From positions 1-64,000 of the forward strand of contig JBARBI010000320.1 in the NCBI GenBank assembly GCA_049792875.1: a stretch of DNA of 64,000 nucleotides, read 5' to 3'. Both the position numbers and the translations under genes were made by a program. This DNA comes from Sulfotelmatobacter sp049792875 (GTDB lineage: Bacteria > Acidobacteriota > Terriglobia > Terriglobales > Acidobacteriaceae). The notes beneath the pieces were generated by a model. It was not told the DNA's origin and did no database searches. It was given only the letters and a program-made list of their open reading frames with translations. Of this stretch, positions 1 through 8,347 are shown piece after piece. Within the stretch, counting starts at the first letter, position 1, and each line of letters begins with the position of its first letter.

Positions 1-130
1 GACAAATTTCCTCGAATGAAGACGGCGTGCAAGCGAGTGCATGAAGCCTTTGATCGCGCAGCATAGATCCTTGTCCCGATCCGTCATATGTCGACACGGC
101 GTACCTATAGAAGTGTCGAACCGCTTCGGT

Positions 131-922
131 TTACGTACTTGTGACTTCTATGCCTTGGGCGCGGTAGGGATTCAGGACGTCTTCGTCGGATGCATCGGTG
201 ATCAAACGTGTCAGTCGGGAAGCAGGACCGACCAGGTAAGGCAGAGATGTCCCCATTTTCCCAAGGGAAATCAGGCCAACCACTTCCGTTGAAGCCCCTA
301 TCATCGCTTGCTTCACGTACGCTTCTTCTCGGTCGCCGACGGTTATTCCGACCTCCGGGTGCAAACTGCACATTCCGAGAAAACATAGATCAGCGCGAAT
401 GGATTCGACTTGACGAATGGTCTCGATGCCTGTCGTGACCCGCGCCTCTTTAAGAAAATTTCCTCCGAGCATCAGCACGCTCAACTTCGGATGATCCGCC
501 AACGCCAGCGCAAGCGGTGGGCTGTTGGTAACAATCGTTGCTGAACGCTCTCTTGAAAGGTAGGAAGCAATTCTTAGATTAGTGGTACCTCCATCAATCA
601 GCACCACCTGACCGTCGCGGATCATGTCAGCCGCCGCGCGAGCAATTCCGATCTTGCTCTCCATGTCGATTTGTTGGCGAGACACGAAAGGAACGGCCTC
701 GGCACGGCGCGGCAGGGCGCCGCCGTGTACCCGTTGGATCTTTCCCGAACTCGCCAATTCGCGCAGATCTCGACGAATCGTGTCTTCAGAGACCCTGTAT
801 CGACTGCTGAGGTCCGCGGCGAGGACTCGGCCCTCAGTGCCCAGCTGTTCCAGGATGTACTGGTGGCGCTCTTCCTTTAGGGCGATTTGGCCTGCTTCCG
901 CTTCGGGATTCATTCTGCCCAT
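131..922 (-). CDS. DeoR-family transcriptional repressor
   Basis: Protein of 263 residues from the chosen start (a second ATG lies 9 bases further in, at 913). The N-terminal part has a DeoR-type helix-turn-helix: an ERHQYIL start, then the SEDTIRRDLREL recognition segment and the following VHGGALP signature. The rest is a DeoRC sugar-phosphate sensor domain with the IDGGTTN and IVTNS loops that bind a phosphosugar effector in this family. A longer reading frame runs up to 1123, but it overlaps the divergent HAD gene and lacks family similarity, so it was rejected. No strong Shine-Dalgarno precedes either ATG. By family, such proteins repress an adjacent carbohydrate operon until a phosphosugar binds. 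Here the divergent neighbour is a HAD phosphatase, which makes a sugar-phosphate role plausible. Confidence 0.88.
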   Translation of the reverse strand: MGRMNPEAEAGQIALKEERHQYILEQLGTEGRVLAADLSSRYRVSEDTIRRDLRELASSGKIQRVHGGALPRRAEAVPFVSRQQIDMESKIGIARAAADMIRDGQVVLIDGGTTNLRIASYLSRERSATIVTNSPPLALALADHPKLSVLMLGGNFLKEARVTTGIETIRQVESIRADLCFLGMCSLHPEVGITVGDREEAYVKQAMIGASTEVVGLISLGKMGTSLPYLVGPASRLTRLITDASDEDVLNPYRAQGIEVTST

Positions 923-973
923 TGTGCACGAATACGCTTGGTTATGCACGCATATACGCGTATTGTCCGATTC
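923..973. promoter_or_regulatory. Divergent promoter/operator region between DeoR regulator and HAD gene
   Basis: This 51-base gap separates two divergent genes. It contains two direct repeats, TGCACG at 925-930 and 945-950, spaced exactly 20 bases (about two helical turns). Each is followed by an ATACGC word (932-937 and 954-959), and the second overlaps the perfect palindrome ATACGCGTAT at 954-963. Repeated sites on one face of the helix are typical of DeoR-family operators, so autoregulation and control of the HAD gene are inferred. Confidence 0.5.
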
Positions 974-1717
974 ATGCATGATACGGCCAAACGTAGCGCC
1001 ATACAAGGTCTTTCGCAAAAGCGTTCGGTTCGGGCAGTCGTCTTCGATTACGGAAACGTTCTTTGCCTCGAGCAAACGCTGGAGGAGATGAAAGATATGG
1101 CGCTCGTGTGCGGCATTCCCCATGGGCGATTCTCGGAGCTTTACTGGAAGCTACGGCCGCCCTACGACCGGGGTGATATCGATGGACCTGCCTACTGGAC
1201 AGCGGTTGTTGGCCCGCAAGAACTGGGTTTGAGCAGAGATCAGATAGCAACGCTAATCAAGCTCGATAGCGAAAGTATCACTCGACCAAATCAAGGCGCG
1301 GTGCAATGGGCAAAGCTGTTGCACCATGAAGGCTTCCCCTTAACCCTTCTCTCCAACATGCCGCTCGAACTCAGTCGCCATGTGACCAAGTCCTTTCCGA
1401 GCCTCTCTACATTTGAATACCTGATTTATTCCTGCGACTACGGGTCCATAAAACCGGAGCTGGCGATTTATCGAAAATGTCTCGAACTACTCAAAGCGGC
1501 CCCGCAAGACATCTTGTACCTGGATGATCGCGCCGAAAACGTCGAGGCGGCAGCTCGCTTAGGAATTAACTCTGTACTGTTCGACACGGTCGAAAAGACT
1601 GCATCAAGAGTCGAAAGCCGATTCGACATCCCTGTCCCGAGTCATGGCCACTGTCGCCCATCAAGTTCACAGTACAGCTCAACAAATCGGCGCCCGGATC
1701 GGATGGAATCCGATTGA
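974..1717 (+). CDS. HAD-superfamily hydrolase (YihX-like phosphatase)
   Basis: Protein of 247 residues using the ATG at 974; upstream in-frame starts would overlap the divergent regulator. Motif I reads VVFDYGNVLC, with the nucleophile in FDYGN. Motif II is LLSNMP (Ser/Asn position). Motif III lysine is in GSIKPELAIY and motif IV is LYLDDRAENV, so all four HAD motifs are present. The family dephosphorylates small sugar phosphates in the cytoplasm. Its divergent partner is a phosphosugar-sensing DeoR repressor, which fits. The last 25 or so residues, after FDIPVPSH, do not look like HAD sequence and overlap in another frame the start of a broken transporter reading frame, so the natural C-terminus may have been altered by a deletion or rearrangement. 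Confidence 0.85.
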   Translation: MHDTAKRSAIQGLSQKRSVRAVVFDYGNVLCLEQTLEEMKDMALVCGIPHGRFSELYWKLRPPYDRGDIDGPAYWTAVVGPQELGLSRDQIATLIKLDSESITRPNQGAVQWAKLLHHEGFPLTLLSNMPLELSRHVTKSFPSLSTFEYLIYSCDYGSIKPELAIYRKCLELLKAAPQDILYLDDRAENVEAAARLGINSVLFDTVEKTASRVESRFDIPVPSHGHCRPSSSQYSSTNRRPDRMESD

Positions 1718-1925
1718 TGCAGCAACCAGCCTCCAACAGGTAGGCGTGAGCGTGTCCTTAATCTTTCTGATCCACGGACGGATCATCGCAACCCGGGCTT
1801 CGAGGATTCCTGCCTTTCCGGCGCTCCTCCATCTTTCTCCCGCCGTTTTGGGCAGGTCGTTGATGATGGCGGCAACCGGTTCCGTTCTCGCCATCCCTGC
1901 CGCTGGATGGCTCATTAAGGTGTGA
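1644..1925 (+). pseudogene. Truncated MFS transporter remnant (YbjJ-like N-terminus)
   Basis: This short frame encodes one long hydrophobic helix, a RASRIPAF loop, and a second helix ending LAIPAAGWLIK. That arrangement (helix, A-x-R-I-P-A, short loop ending in L-G, then G-S-x-L-A-x-P-x-A-G) is the signature of the first two transmembrane segments of YbjJ-like major facilitator permeases. The frame stops right where loop 2-3 should begin, and no downstream frame continues the family. The remaining ten or so helices are absent. The first 24 codons overlap the HAD gene. Best read as the 5' fragment of a deleted sugar permease that once sat with the DeoR and HAD genes. The family match is from memory of the motif, not from a search. 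Confidence 0.5.
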
Positions 1926-2652
1926 GCGGCAAGAGAAACAGCGCGAGGATAGGCACCTGATTGGCGAGTTCGTGGATTTTGTGCACTGCGCAGATTCGGG
2001 CGTGGTCCCGGCAACGTGCGATTACGGCAACGGAGACACTCGCCGCTGGCGCTGAATTGCTAGGAACAACCGAAACGGACTTCTGCCGCAAGCGTTCGCG
2101 CCTTCGCCAGTTGGGGAGATGTTTTCTAAAGAGTGAGCCAGTTTCTGAGCAGCGAAGACCATACAGGCGGCGTGTGAAGCGCACCGCCCCGTCAACTCCG
2201 CTGAGGTCTAGTGCGAGTTAGACCAGCGCCACGGACATTAGACCCCAGCGTAGGCGTCGCTGCGGTTTTTGTTGGAATTCTCCCTGCCGTTTCCTGCCGG
2301 AAATGTCGGCTGAAGACGGTCAGATCGGACGTAACCGAGGCGCGAAAAGGCTCAAGTCACGCAAAACACTGCATCTTGCTGATACCATTGGCGGCGGGAA
2401 ACGGATTCAAGAAAATCTCCCTCCCGGCACCACAGCAAACGGAATTACTCGTCGCGACTTCCTGTCTTTCTCGACACTTCTTAAGCGGCAGGTTCTCCAG
2501 TCGTCTGACTGCAATTCAGCCATAAGCCTTTCTTATAGCCGGCATAAATTCCAGTTTTCAAAGAACTTTCGATGCATCGCAGAAAAAGTATGAGTTGGAC
2601 TCCGGCTTTACTGGTCGCTAAGGTCGGCCTGCTGGGAACCGATGGGCTCGGA
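1926..2652. other. Intergenic stretch with no recognisable gene
   Basis: No frame here has family resemblance. Several short open frames of 80-110 codons exist on both strands but have no credible start region or motif. It follows the broken MFS remnant and may be decayed coding DNA. Confidence 0.5.
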
Positions 2653-2724
2653 CCTCCGGTGCATTCGCACCCGAGGGGGAGTGTGCAACTTAAATGATGA
2701 AAAGATCTCGCTCAGCGGCCGCTG
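2653..2724 (+). promoter_or_regulatory. Structured leader upstream of APC permease
   Basis: Two strong dyads precede the permease gene. The first is a ten-base-pair stem with one mismatch, CCTCCGGTGC / GCACCCGAGG, at 2653-2676. The second is the perfect 12-base palindrome CAGCGGCCGCTG at 2713-2724. Neither is followed by a U-run. They may form part of a regulatory leader; no known riboswitch class was recognised. Confidence 0.3.
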
Positions 2725-2791
2725 CTTTAAGGCAGGAGCTAGCCACAGAGACTGGTTTCGTGAAAAGAGGATTAATCCCAGGAGAATAGAG

Positions 2792-4591
2792 ATGGCAGAG
2801 ACCAATACAGAGATGAAAAAGACCCTAGGGCTGACAGGCTTGACGATGAATGCCATGGCCCTGATTGCTCCCGGCGCCTTCCTGTGGCTGACCTTTGCCG
2901 GGCAGTCCGCAGCGGGCGCAACCGGTCCGGCCATGTGGATCGGCATTGTGTTTGCCACGGCGCTGTGTCTGGCAACCGCCGTCTGTTATGCCGAAATGGC
3001 CAAGTTGTATCCCGGGACCGGCAGTTCCTATTACTTCGCGGAGCAGTCGTTCCTGAATCACGAAACGGCGTGGCCCTACGCCCGGCTCGCCAAGTTCATC
3101 GTGGGCTGGGGATCGCATCTTTACTACTGGCTCTATCCGGGAGTGATGGTCGGTGTGATCGGGGTGATCTCCGGCTATCTCGTGGGGGCCATCTGGCCGA
3201 ACTTCATGAGCAGCAGCAATCCTGGTCCGATGTTCATGATGCTGGTCGCGGTGGTGTTTTCGTTTGGCGTGGCCTATATCGCTCATCGAGGCGTCAATGG
3301 TTCGACTTCGGTGAACATCGCCATCAACATCATTCAGATTAGCGCCCTGCTCTTGTTCTCCGTGGTGGCGTTGAACTACCGCATGAGCCACCCAGCGGGC
3401 AGCACCAGCTACCAGTTTGATCCTCAAACCAGCGCCTCTTACAGCTATGAATATGCCACGACCTCACAGACGGTGAACGGTCAGGCGAACGATGTTGTCG
3501 TGCGCGACGTGAACGGTGTACCGCAGCCCAAACTGGACGCCACCGAAAAGCCCGTTCCATTTCGCATCAGTTATCCCGAACACGACTCCAGCGGAGCGTT
3601 TGTTTCCCATCCCAACGCCGCGTCCGTGGTACGCATGCATAATTTTGGTTGGATGTTTGTTCAGGCTACGATCGCCATCTTGATTCTGGTGGGATTTGAG
3701 TCGGTGACCTCGATGGGTGGCGAGGCGAAGAATGCCAAGCGCGATGTCCCTATTGCGGTCATCACTTCGCTTCTGGTGCAGAGCTGCTTCTGCTATCTGT
3801 TCGAGTATTTCGCAGCAAACTATGTCCTGAACAATGGATACACGATGGCGAATGCGGCGGCGTCGGCCGCTCCTATTGGGGACCTGATGATCTTGGTGGG
3901 GGACACCTTGTTCGGCCCAGGTCGAGGACGAATCTTCATGCTGGTGGAGGCAGCGACCGTGTTTCTGGCGCTGATCGGCACCACGCTGTCCTGCATGAAC
4001 ACTGGGGCGCGCGTGACCTACGCCATGGGAAAGGACAAAGAGTTGCCGGATTCCATGGGATTGTTACATGCGGAAAATGCAACCCCACATCGTGCCATCT
4101 GGATGCTGGCCGTGATTTCGGCTGTGGTCGGATGCATCACGGTGGTGATGTACTTCGGCGACGGAGCAGCGCCAGCGGACACGGCAATCCAGGCATTGCC
4201 CCATGGCTTCTGGTCCAGTTTCGGATACTCAACTCACGACAAAATGGCGGCATTACCGAATTCCTTTCTGACTATGACGTTGGCTTCGAACTTCGGTACG
4301 TTCCTGCTCTATATGTTGAGCTGTGTCACTTGCATCGTCTGTTTCCACAAGCATCCGCAATACCGGTTCGTGCGGCATCTCCTGATTCCGGTTTTCGGAC
4401 TCCTCGCCAACCTGGTGTGCATGGCGTTCTATCTGGTCGGTCCGTTCATGGGCTACGGCACAAAGATGGAACCCCTGCTGGCCTTGGGATTCGCTTTGGT
4501 CTGGGCGATCTACGGGGGGATCTATTTCCTGCGAGCCAGCAAGGCTGGCGGAAGGACAACGCTGGTTGATGGCCGTACGTCGGCGGCCTGA
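2792..4591 (+). CDS. APC-superfamily amino acid permease
   Basis: Protein of 599 residues. The ATG at 2792 is preceded by AGGAG at 2780-2784, seven bases away, which decides the start over a longer frame from 2642. The N-terminus (LGLTGLTMNAMALIAPGAFLW) is the TM1 unwound-helix substrate region of APC transporters. About twelve transmembrane helices follow. Helices near the middle are separated by an unusually long hydrophilic loop of roughly 100 residues (Tyr/Ser/Asn rich, about residues 203-300), predicted outside the cytoplasm. The GFESVTSMGGEAKN motif after this loop is typical of TM6-TM7 in the family. It probably imports an amino acid or amine by proton symport; the substrate cannot be read from sequence. 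The gene appears monocistronic and ends in a hairpin. Confidence 0.9.
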   Translation: MAETNTEMKKTLGLTGLTMNAMALIAPGAFLWLTFAGQSAAGATGPAMWIGIVFATALCLATAVCYAEMAKLYPGTGSSYYFAEQSFLNHETAWPYARLAKFIVGWGSHLYYWLYPGVMVGVIGVISGYLVGAIWPNFMSSSNPGPMFMMLVAVVFSFGVAYIAHRGVNGSTSVNIAINIIQISALLLFSVVALNYRMSHPAGSTSYQFDPQTSASYSYEYATTSQTVNGQANDVVVRDVNGVPQPKLDATEKPVPFRISYPEHDSSGAFVSHPNAASVVRMHNFGWMFVQATIAILILVGFESVTSMGGEAKNAKRDVPIAVITSLLVQSCFCYLFEYFAANYVLNNGYTMANAAASAAPIGDLMILVGDTLFGPGRGRIFMLVEAATVFLALIGTTLSCMNTGARVTYAMGKDKELPDSMGLLHAENATPHRAIWMLAVISAVVGCITVVMYFGDGAAPADTAIQALPHGFWSSFGYSTHDKMAALPNSFLTMTLASNFGTFLLYMLSCVTCIVCFHKHPQYRFVRHLLIPVFGLLANLVCMAFYLVGPFMGYGTKMEPLLALGFALVWAIYGGIYFLRASKAGGRTTLVDGRTSAA

Positions 4592-4615
4592 GGAACCGTA
4601 GAGTAGCCGCGAAAG

Positions 4616-4653
4616 TGCCAGCCTGGCAGCCGAACCGCTGCCAGGCTTTGGCA
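4616..4653 (+). terminator. Hairpin terminator-like structure after APC permease
   Basis: A perfect ten-base-pair stem, AGCCTGGCAG at 4620-4629 with CTGCCAGGCT at 4638-4647, has an eight-base loop and is extended by TGCC/GGCA across a two-base bulge. Only a weak T-rich tail follows, so it may stabilise the 3' end rather than terminate on its own. Confidence 0.5.
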
Positions 4654-4732
4654 TGTAAGCGCAACTTGATAGCATTGCAGTTTCAATGCGTCGGTCCAAA
4701 ACAAGTGCTCCGCTGGGTGCCAGGCAGTTCCT

Positions 4733-5533
4733 ATGCTCGACGTCGAGTTCTCACAACTTTCGGATGTGGGCCCGGTTCGCCCGCGCAATGAAGACTATCT
4801 CGGGCACGTGCTCCCAGCCTCACCCGCTCTCATGCGCTCTCAGGGGTGGTTGTTTGTGCTGGCCGACGGCGTTGGCGGGCAGCGACAGGGAGAAGTAGCC
4901 TCCCGGGCCGCGGTTGAGGAAGTGGTTGCCGGCTTCCGGCGCGCGCCCGCCCTGGAATCCCACAGCGCGCTGCTGAACCGAGTGGTGCAGGCGGCGAATG
5001 CGCGCATCTGTGAAACCGAAGCGTTGGCCGGTCCGGCGGGTGCGGGCATGTCCTCGACGGTCGTGGCCTGTGCCTTGCGTTTTGATCGCGCCGCCATCGC
5101 TCATGTCGGCGATTCACGGTGTTATCTGATCCGCAACCAGAAGCCCCGCTTGATCACCCACGATCACACTGTCGCTAACGAGCAGCTTCGCCTCGGCCTG
5201 CTTTCCAAAAAGGACGCGAACTCGGTGCCCACGCGTCACATGTTGAGCCGCTCCCTGGGTAGCGGATTATTCGTCAAGGTCGAAATCGACGACGTCCAGT
5301 TGCAGCCGGGCGACGTACTCCTGCTATGTTCCGACGGATTGCACGGTGTTGTGTCGGACGATGAAATCGCAGCCACCGTTGTCCGCCACAAGGACCTCGA
5401 GGCGGCCGCCCGAGAACTTGTCAGCAGCGCGAACGATCAGGGCGGCGACGACAATGTCAGCGTTCAACTGATTCGCATTCGCGACGTGGAACGCATGGGG
5501 ATGTACCGCGGCCGGCCTTACAAACTTCACTGA
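4733..5533 (+). CDS. PP2C-family protein serine/threonine phosphatase
   Basis: Protein of 266 residues, the size of a stand-alone bacterial PP2C catalytic domain. The metal-binding motifs are intact: RPRNED (16-21), ADGVGG (44-49, with the metal Asp45), GMSST (105-109), HVGDSR (124-129), SDGL (200-203) and GGDDN (237-241). It has no signal peptide or membrane helix, so it is cytoplasmic. It dephosphorylates Ser/Thr phosphoproteins with Mn/Mg. The next gene, 120 bases downstream on the same strand, is a Hanks-type kinase, so the two probably form an antagonistic pair acting on shared substrates. Confidence 0.95.
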   Translation: MLDVEFSQLSDVGPVRPRNEDYLGHVLPASPALMRSQGWLFVLADGVGGQRQGEVASRAAVEEVVAGFRRAPALESHSALLNRVVQAANARICETEALAGPAGAGMSSTVVACALRFDRAAIAHVGDSRCYLIRNQKPRLITHDHTVANEQLRLGLLSKKDANSVPTRHMLSRSLGSGLFVKVEIDDVQLQPGDVLLLCSDGLHGVVSDDEIAATVVRHKDLEAAARELVSSANDQGGDDNVSVQLIRIRDVERMGMYRGRPYKLH

Positions 5534-5653
5534 CCAACGGGACCACGGACCATTCTTTATGCACTCCTTACAGTTTTTCTGGCATGATGGAGTTGTCTCA
5601 GCATCGGAGCGCCTGGCATTCGCGGCCTCGCAACCTCTGTCACTCTGATTACG

Positions 5654-6619
5654 ATGACTCTTCATTCGGGCGATCAGCTCGATCACTACCGGATTGAGGC
5701 CCTTGTCGCCCGGAGCGGCATGGCCTCCATCTATCGTGGCACCGACCTTCGAAACGGCCGCCAGGTCGCCATCAAAATCCCGCATCCTGAAGTAGAAAGC
5801 GATCCCGCCCTGTTCGACCGCTTCCATCGCGAGGAAGAGATCGGCAAGCTTTTGGACCATCCCGGCGTGATGAAGGTCTTCGCTGACGAAGATCGCAGCC
5901 GCGTGTACATGGTCATGGAGTGGGTGGATGGGGTCCTGCTACGGAAGATTCTCGACGAGCAAAAAACATTGCCGCCGGAACGGGCCGTGCAGTTGACATT
6001 GCGTATTCTGGACACGCTGGAATACATCCACTCGCGCGGCGTGGTGCATCGTGATTTGAAGCCGGAAAACGTGATGGTCGATGCCAACGACAACATCAAG
6101 CTGATTGACTTCGGCATCGCGGCCAACGCCAAATCGCGCCGGCTAACGTTCGCAAAACTCTCCCAGACCATGGGAACGCCGGACTATATTTCACCGGAGC
6201 AGGTCAAGGGCAAACGTGGAGATGCGCGTAGCGACCTCTATGCGTTGGGTGTCATGCTCTACGAGATGCTGACGGGGAAAGTGCCGTTCTCGGGCGAGAA
6301 CGCCTTCCTGGTCATGAACGATCGCTTGTTAAACAATCCGGTCCCGCCGCGCGAAATTGATCCCTCCATTACGAACGAATTGCAGGAGATCATCTACCGC
6401 GCCATGGAGCGTGATCCCAAGAACCGTTACGTGTCGGCCCGCGACTTTGCCCGGGACCTTCAACATCAAGACAAAGTAGGAGTTGCGGCGCGTCCGGAAC
6501 TTCACAACTGGAAAGACCGCCGCCAGCCCCGCAGCAGGCAGGTCCTGCTCTACGTCGGGCTGGCCTTGATTCCGGTGGTGATTTTTTGGCTGCTTCTCTA
6601 CGTGGCGCGCCACAACTAA
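5654..6619 (+). CDS. Hanks-type serine/threonine protein kinase with C-terminal membrane anchor
   Basis: Protein of 321 residues. Kinase landmarks are present: VAIK with Lys41, HRDLKPEN (132-139, catalytic Asp134), DFG (152-154), the GTPDYISPE activation-loop end (174-182), and the SDLYALGVMLYEMLTG helix. The glycine-rich loop is degenerate: the three canonical glycines read Ala19, Ser21 and Ala24 (VARSGMASIY). A single transmembrane helix lies at about 296-317 with only four residues after it, so unlike PknB there is no extracytoplasmic sensor domain. It sits downstream of a PP2C phosphatase and is probably co-transcribed with it. Confidence 0.95.
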   Translation: MTLHSGDQLDHYRIEALVARSGMASIYRGTDLRNGRQVAIKIPHPEVESDPALFDRFHREEEIGKLLDHPGVMKVFADEDRSRVYMVMEWVDGVLLRKILDEQKTLPPERAVQLTLRILDTLEYIHSRGVVHRDLKPENVMVDANDNIKLIDFGIAANAKSRRLTFAKLSQTMGTPDYISPEQVKGKRGDARSDLYALGVMLYEMLTGKVPFSGENAFLVMNDRLLNNPVPPREIDPSITNELQEIIYRAMERDPKNRYVSARDFARDLQHQDKVGVAARPELHNWKDRRQPRSRQVLLYVGLALIPVVIFWLLLYVARHN

Positions 6620-6655
6620 GGCAGTCTGGTCCACCCGCACAGGAAAAGTCTGGAC

Positions 6656-7951
6656 TCAACGCTGACCGAACTCGTCGCTATGTACGACAAACTCAGGGTA
6701 GGCGCCGGCGCCCAGTTCGTAGAGATCCAACCCTTGCCCCTCCCCTTCTTCGTCCACGCGCTGCGGGTATATGCGATCGATCAGCCAGTTCAAGGCGTAG
6801 GTTAAAGGAAGAACCAAACCCAGTAGAGTCGCGATTCCGATCAGTTGTGCCAGCCATTGCCCGCTTGATCCGGCTCCAGCATCCGACAAAAGAGCGACGG
6901 AAACAAGGCCCCAGAGGCCAGCGATGGCGTGTACGGAAATCGCCCCGCCCGGGTCGTCGATGCTGAGGCGAAACTCAAGTTGGTCGATCGCAAAAACCAC
7001 CAACGCGCCCGCCACCGCACCTGCCAGGATCGCCGTCGGCGGCTTCAGAAATGCCGCCGCCCCACTGCTGGCGACCAGGCCCGCCATCCACCCGTTGGCC
7101 ACTAACGATGCATCCGGGCGGCCAAACCGGTGCTTCGTAACCATGGCTGCCGTTAGCCCCGCCGCCGCTGCTGACAGCGTCGTGTTTACCGCGATCAGCA
7201 CGACGGCTGAGATGTCCCGCTGGTTGAATAAAATCGCGCCCGCTGAATTCAGACCGAGCCATCCCATCCACGCCAGCAGGCACCCGGCCAGCACCAGCAC
7301 GATATTGTGAGCTGGAATTGCGGCGGGGCCTCCCTCGGACGAATATTTCCCGCGGCGTGGGCCGAGAATCCACGCGATGGACAACGCGCTCAGCCCGCCC
7401 ATCACCTGAATCGTGCCTGAGCCGCCGCTGTCCACAAACCCTTGTCCCAGCCCGTAGGCTGATCCGAGTTGCGCCAGCCAGCCTTCGCTCCACACCCAAT
7501 GGGCGAACACAGGGTAGGTCCATCCTGCCAGCACGATCGTGGAAACGCACGATGCACCCAGCTTCCAGCGCTCTGCTCCTGCGCCGAGAGGAATCATTGC
7601 CGCCACCCCCACGCTGAATATCTGCAGAAGCAACACCAGTGATGCGGGCGACAGGTCAAGGTGCAGGCCACGCAGAAAAAGCGGCTCGGCCGCGATCCAG
7701 TTCCATGCCCGGCCTCCGATCAAGAGGACGTGCGCAGGGCTCCCCGCAGTTCCCTGCCACGAGAATCCGAAGATGACGTAGGCGATTGCGGCAACGGCAA
7801 AGACGCACAGCGAGGCCAGCATGATGTGCGCCGCACTGCGCGACCGGGCGAGTCCAGTGTTGACCAGTGCAAGCCCGGTACCGGCAAGCGGAACGAGCAG
7901 AATCAGGACCAGGCAGAGTAGCGCGGAAGTTTCAGGAAGGGAAGGAGCCAC
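6656..7951 (-). CDS. Ammonium transporter (Amt/Rh family), atypical pore histidine
   Basis: Protein of 431 residues starting at a GTG with AAGGA seven bases upstream; the start follows the stop of a small membrane-protein gene by three bases, so translation is likely coupled. It has the Amt fold of about eleven helices, the GAGAER segment (123-127 region), the IDDPGG..VH segment and a C-terminal tail (DEEGEGQGLDLYELG) like that of AmtB. The helix 5 motif is DSGGSGTIQ instead of DFAGGTVVH, which places Gln182 where AmtB has the first twin-pore histidine (His168), eight residues after Asp174 as in AmtB. The second pore histidine is kept as His341. Function as an ammonium channel or sensor is therefore likely but altered. 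No glnB/glnK gene is adjacent. Confidence 0.82.
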   Translation of the reverse strand: MAPSLPETSALLCLVLILLVPLAGTGLALVNTGLARSRSAAHIMLASLCVFAVAAIAYVIFGFSWQGTAGSPAHVLLIGGRAWNWIAAEPLFLRGLHLDLSPASLVLLLQIFSVGVAAMIPLGAGAERWKLGASCVSTIVLAGWTYPVFAHWVWSEGWLAQLGSAYGLGQGFVDSGGSGTIQVMGGLSALSIAWILGPRRGKYSSEGGPAAIPAHNIVLVLAGCLLAWMGWLGLNSAGAILFNQRDISAVVLIAVNTTLSAAAAGLTAAMVTKHRFGRPDASLVANGWMAGLVASSGAAAFLKPPTAILAGAVAGALVVFAIDQLEFRLSIDDPGGAISVHAIAGLWGLVSVALLSDAGAGSSGQWLAQLIGIATLLGLVLPLTYALNWLIDRIYPQRVDEEGEGQGLDLYELGAGAYPEFVVHSDEFGQR

Positions 7952-7954
7952 CCA

Positions 7955-8125
7955 TTATCCTTTTTGAACCCTGTGAGCGCGGACCACCAGCGCCAACCCG
8001 ATCAGCTCCACGCCCATCCCAGCCAGGGCGAAAGCGGCGCGGGTTTGCAGAGACGGCAGCAGAGGTAACGTCGAGACGACGATGATCCATCCCGACAGCA
8101 ATAGCAAAAACCCGGCAAGCTTCAT
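7955..8125 (-). CDS. Small two-helix membrane protein upstream of Amt gene
   Basis: A 56-residue protein that begins MKLAGFLLLLSGW and ends HRVQKG. It has two hydrophobic helices, about residues 4-23 and 30-48, separated by a short Pro/Ser/Arg segment, with a basic tail. Its stop codon lies three bases before the GTG of the Amt gene, and its last codons supply the Amt Shine-Dalgarno (AAGGA), a strong sign of a real coupled gene. No named family is recognised. A role as a partner or regulator of the transporter is an inference from the coupling only. Confidence 0.65.
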   Translation of the reverse strand: MKLAGFLLLLSGWIIVVSTLPLLPSLQTRAAFALAGMGVELIGLALVVRAHRVQKG

Positions 8126-8347
8126 CCCGACCCGTCCCGTGAGAATTGCCTGAGAGTTCTGGACTGCGAAAAAACAGTGAGCAAACGAGCTCCCACACTG
8201 GCCCGCCCTGGGGGTTGATCCTCAATCATCAGAAAACTAATGCCGCAGTAGTTGTCCGTCCAATCGATTTTTTTTATCGCGCTTAGAAGAAGAACGAGTT
8301 AGAACGCGGTCCTTTCTCACTACAATGGCGTTACGTTTTTGCACCCT

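Noticed and set aside
1..130. Possible coding at the left edge
   Set aside because: No frame has a recognisable product before the DeoR gene's 3' end.
2211..2593. Short frame with a Tat-like RRDFLSFSTLL segment
   Set aside because: No start signal and no mature protein follows; the match to a twin-arginine motif is probably chance in a gene-free stretch.
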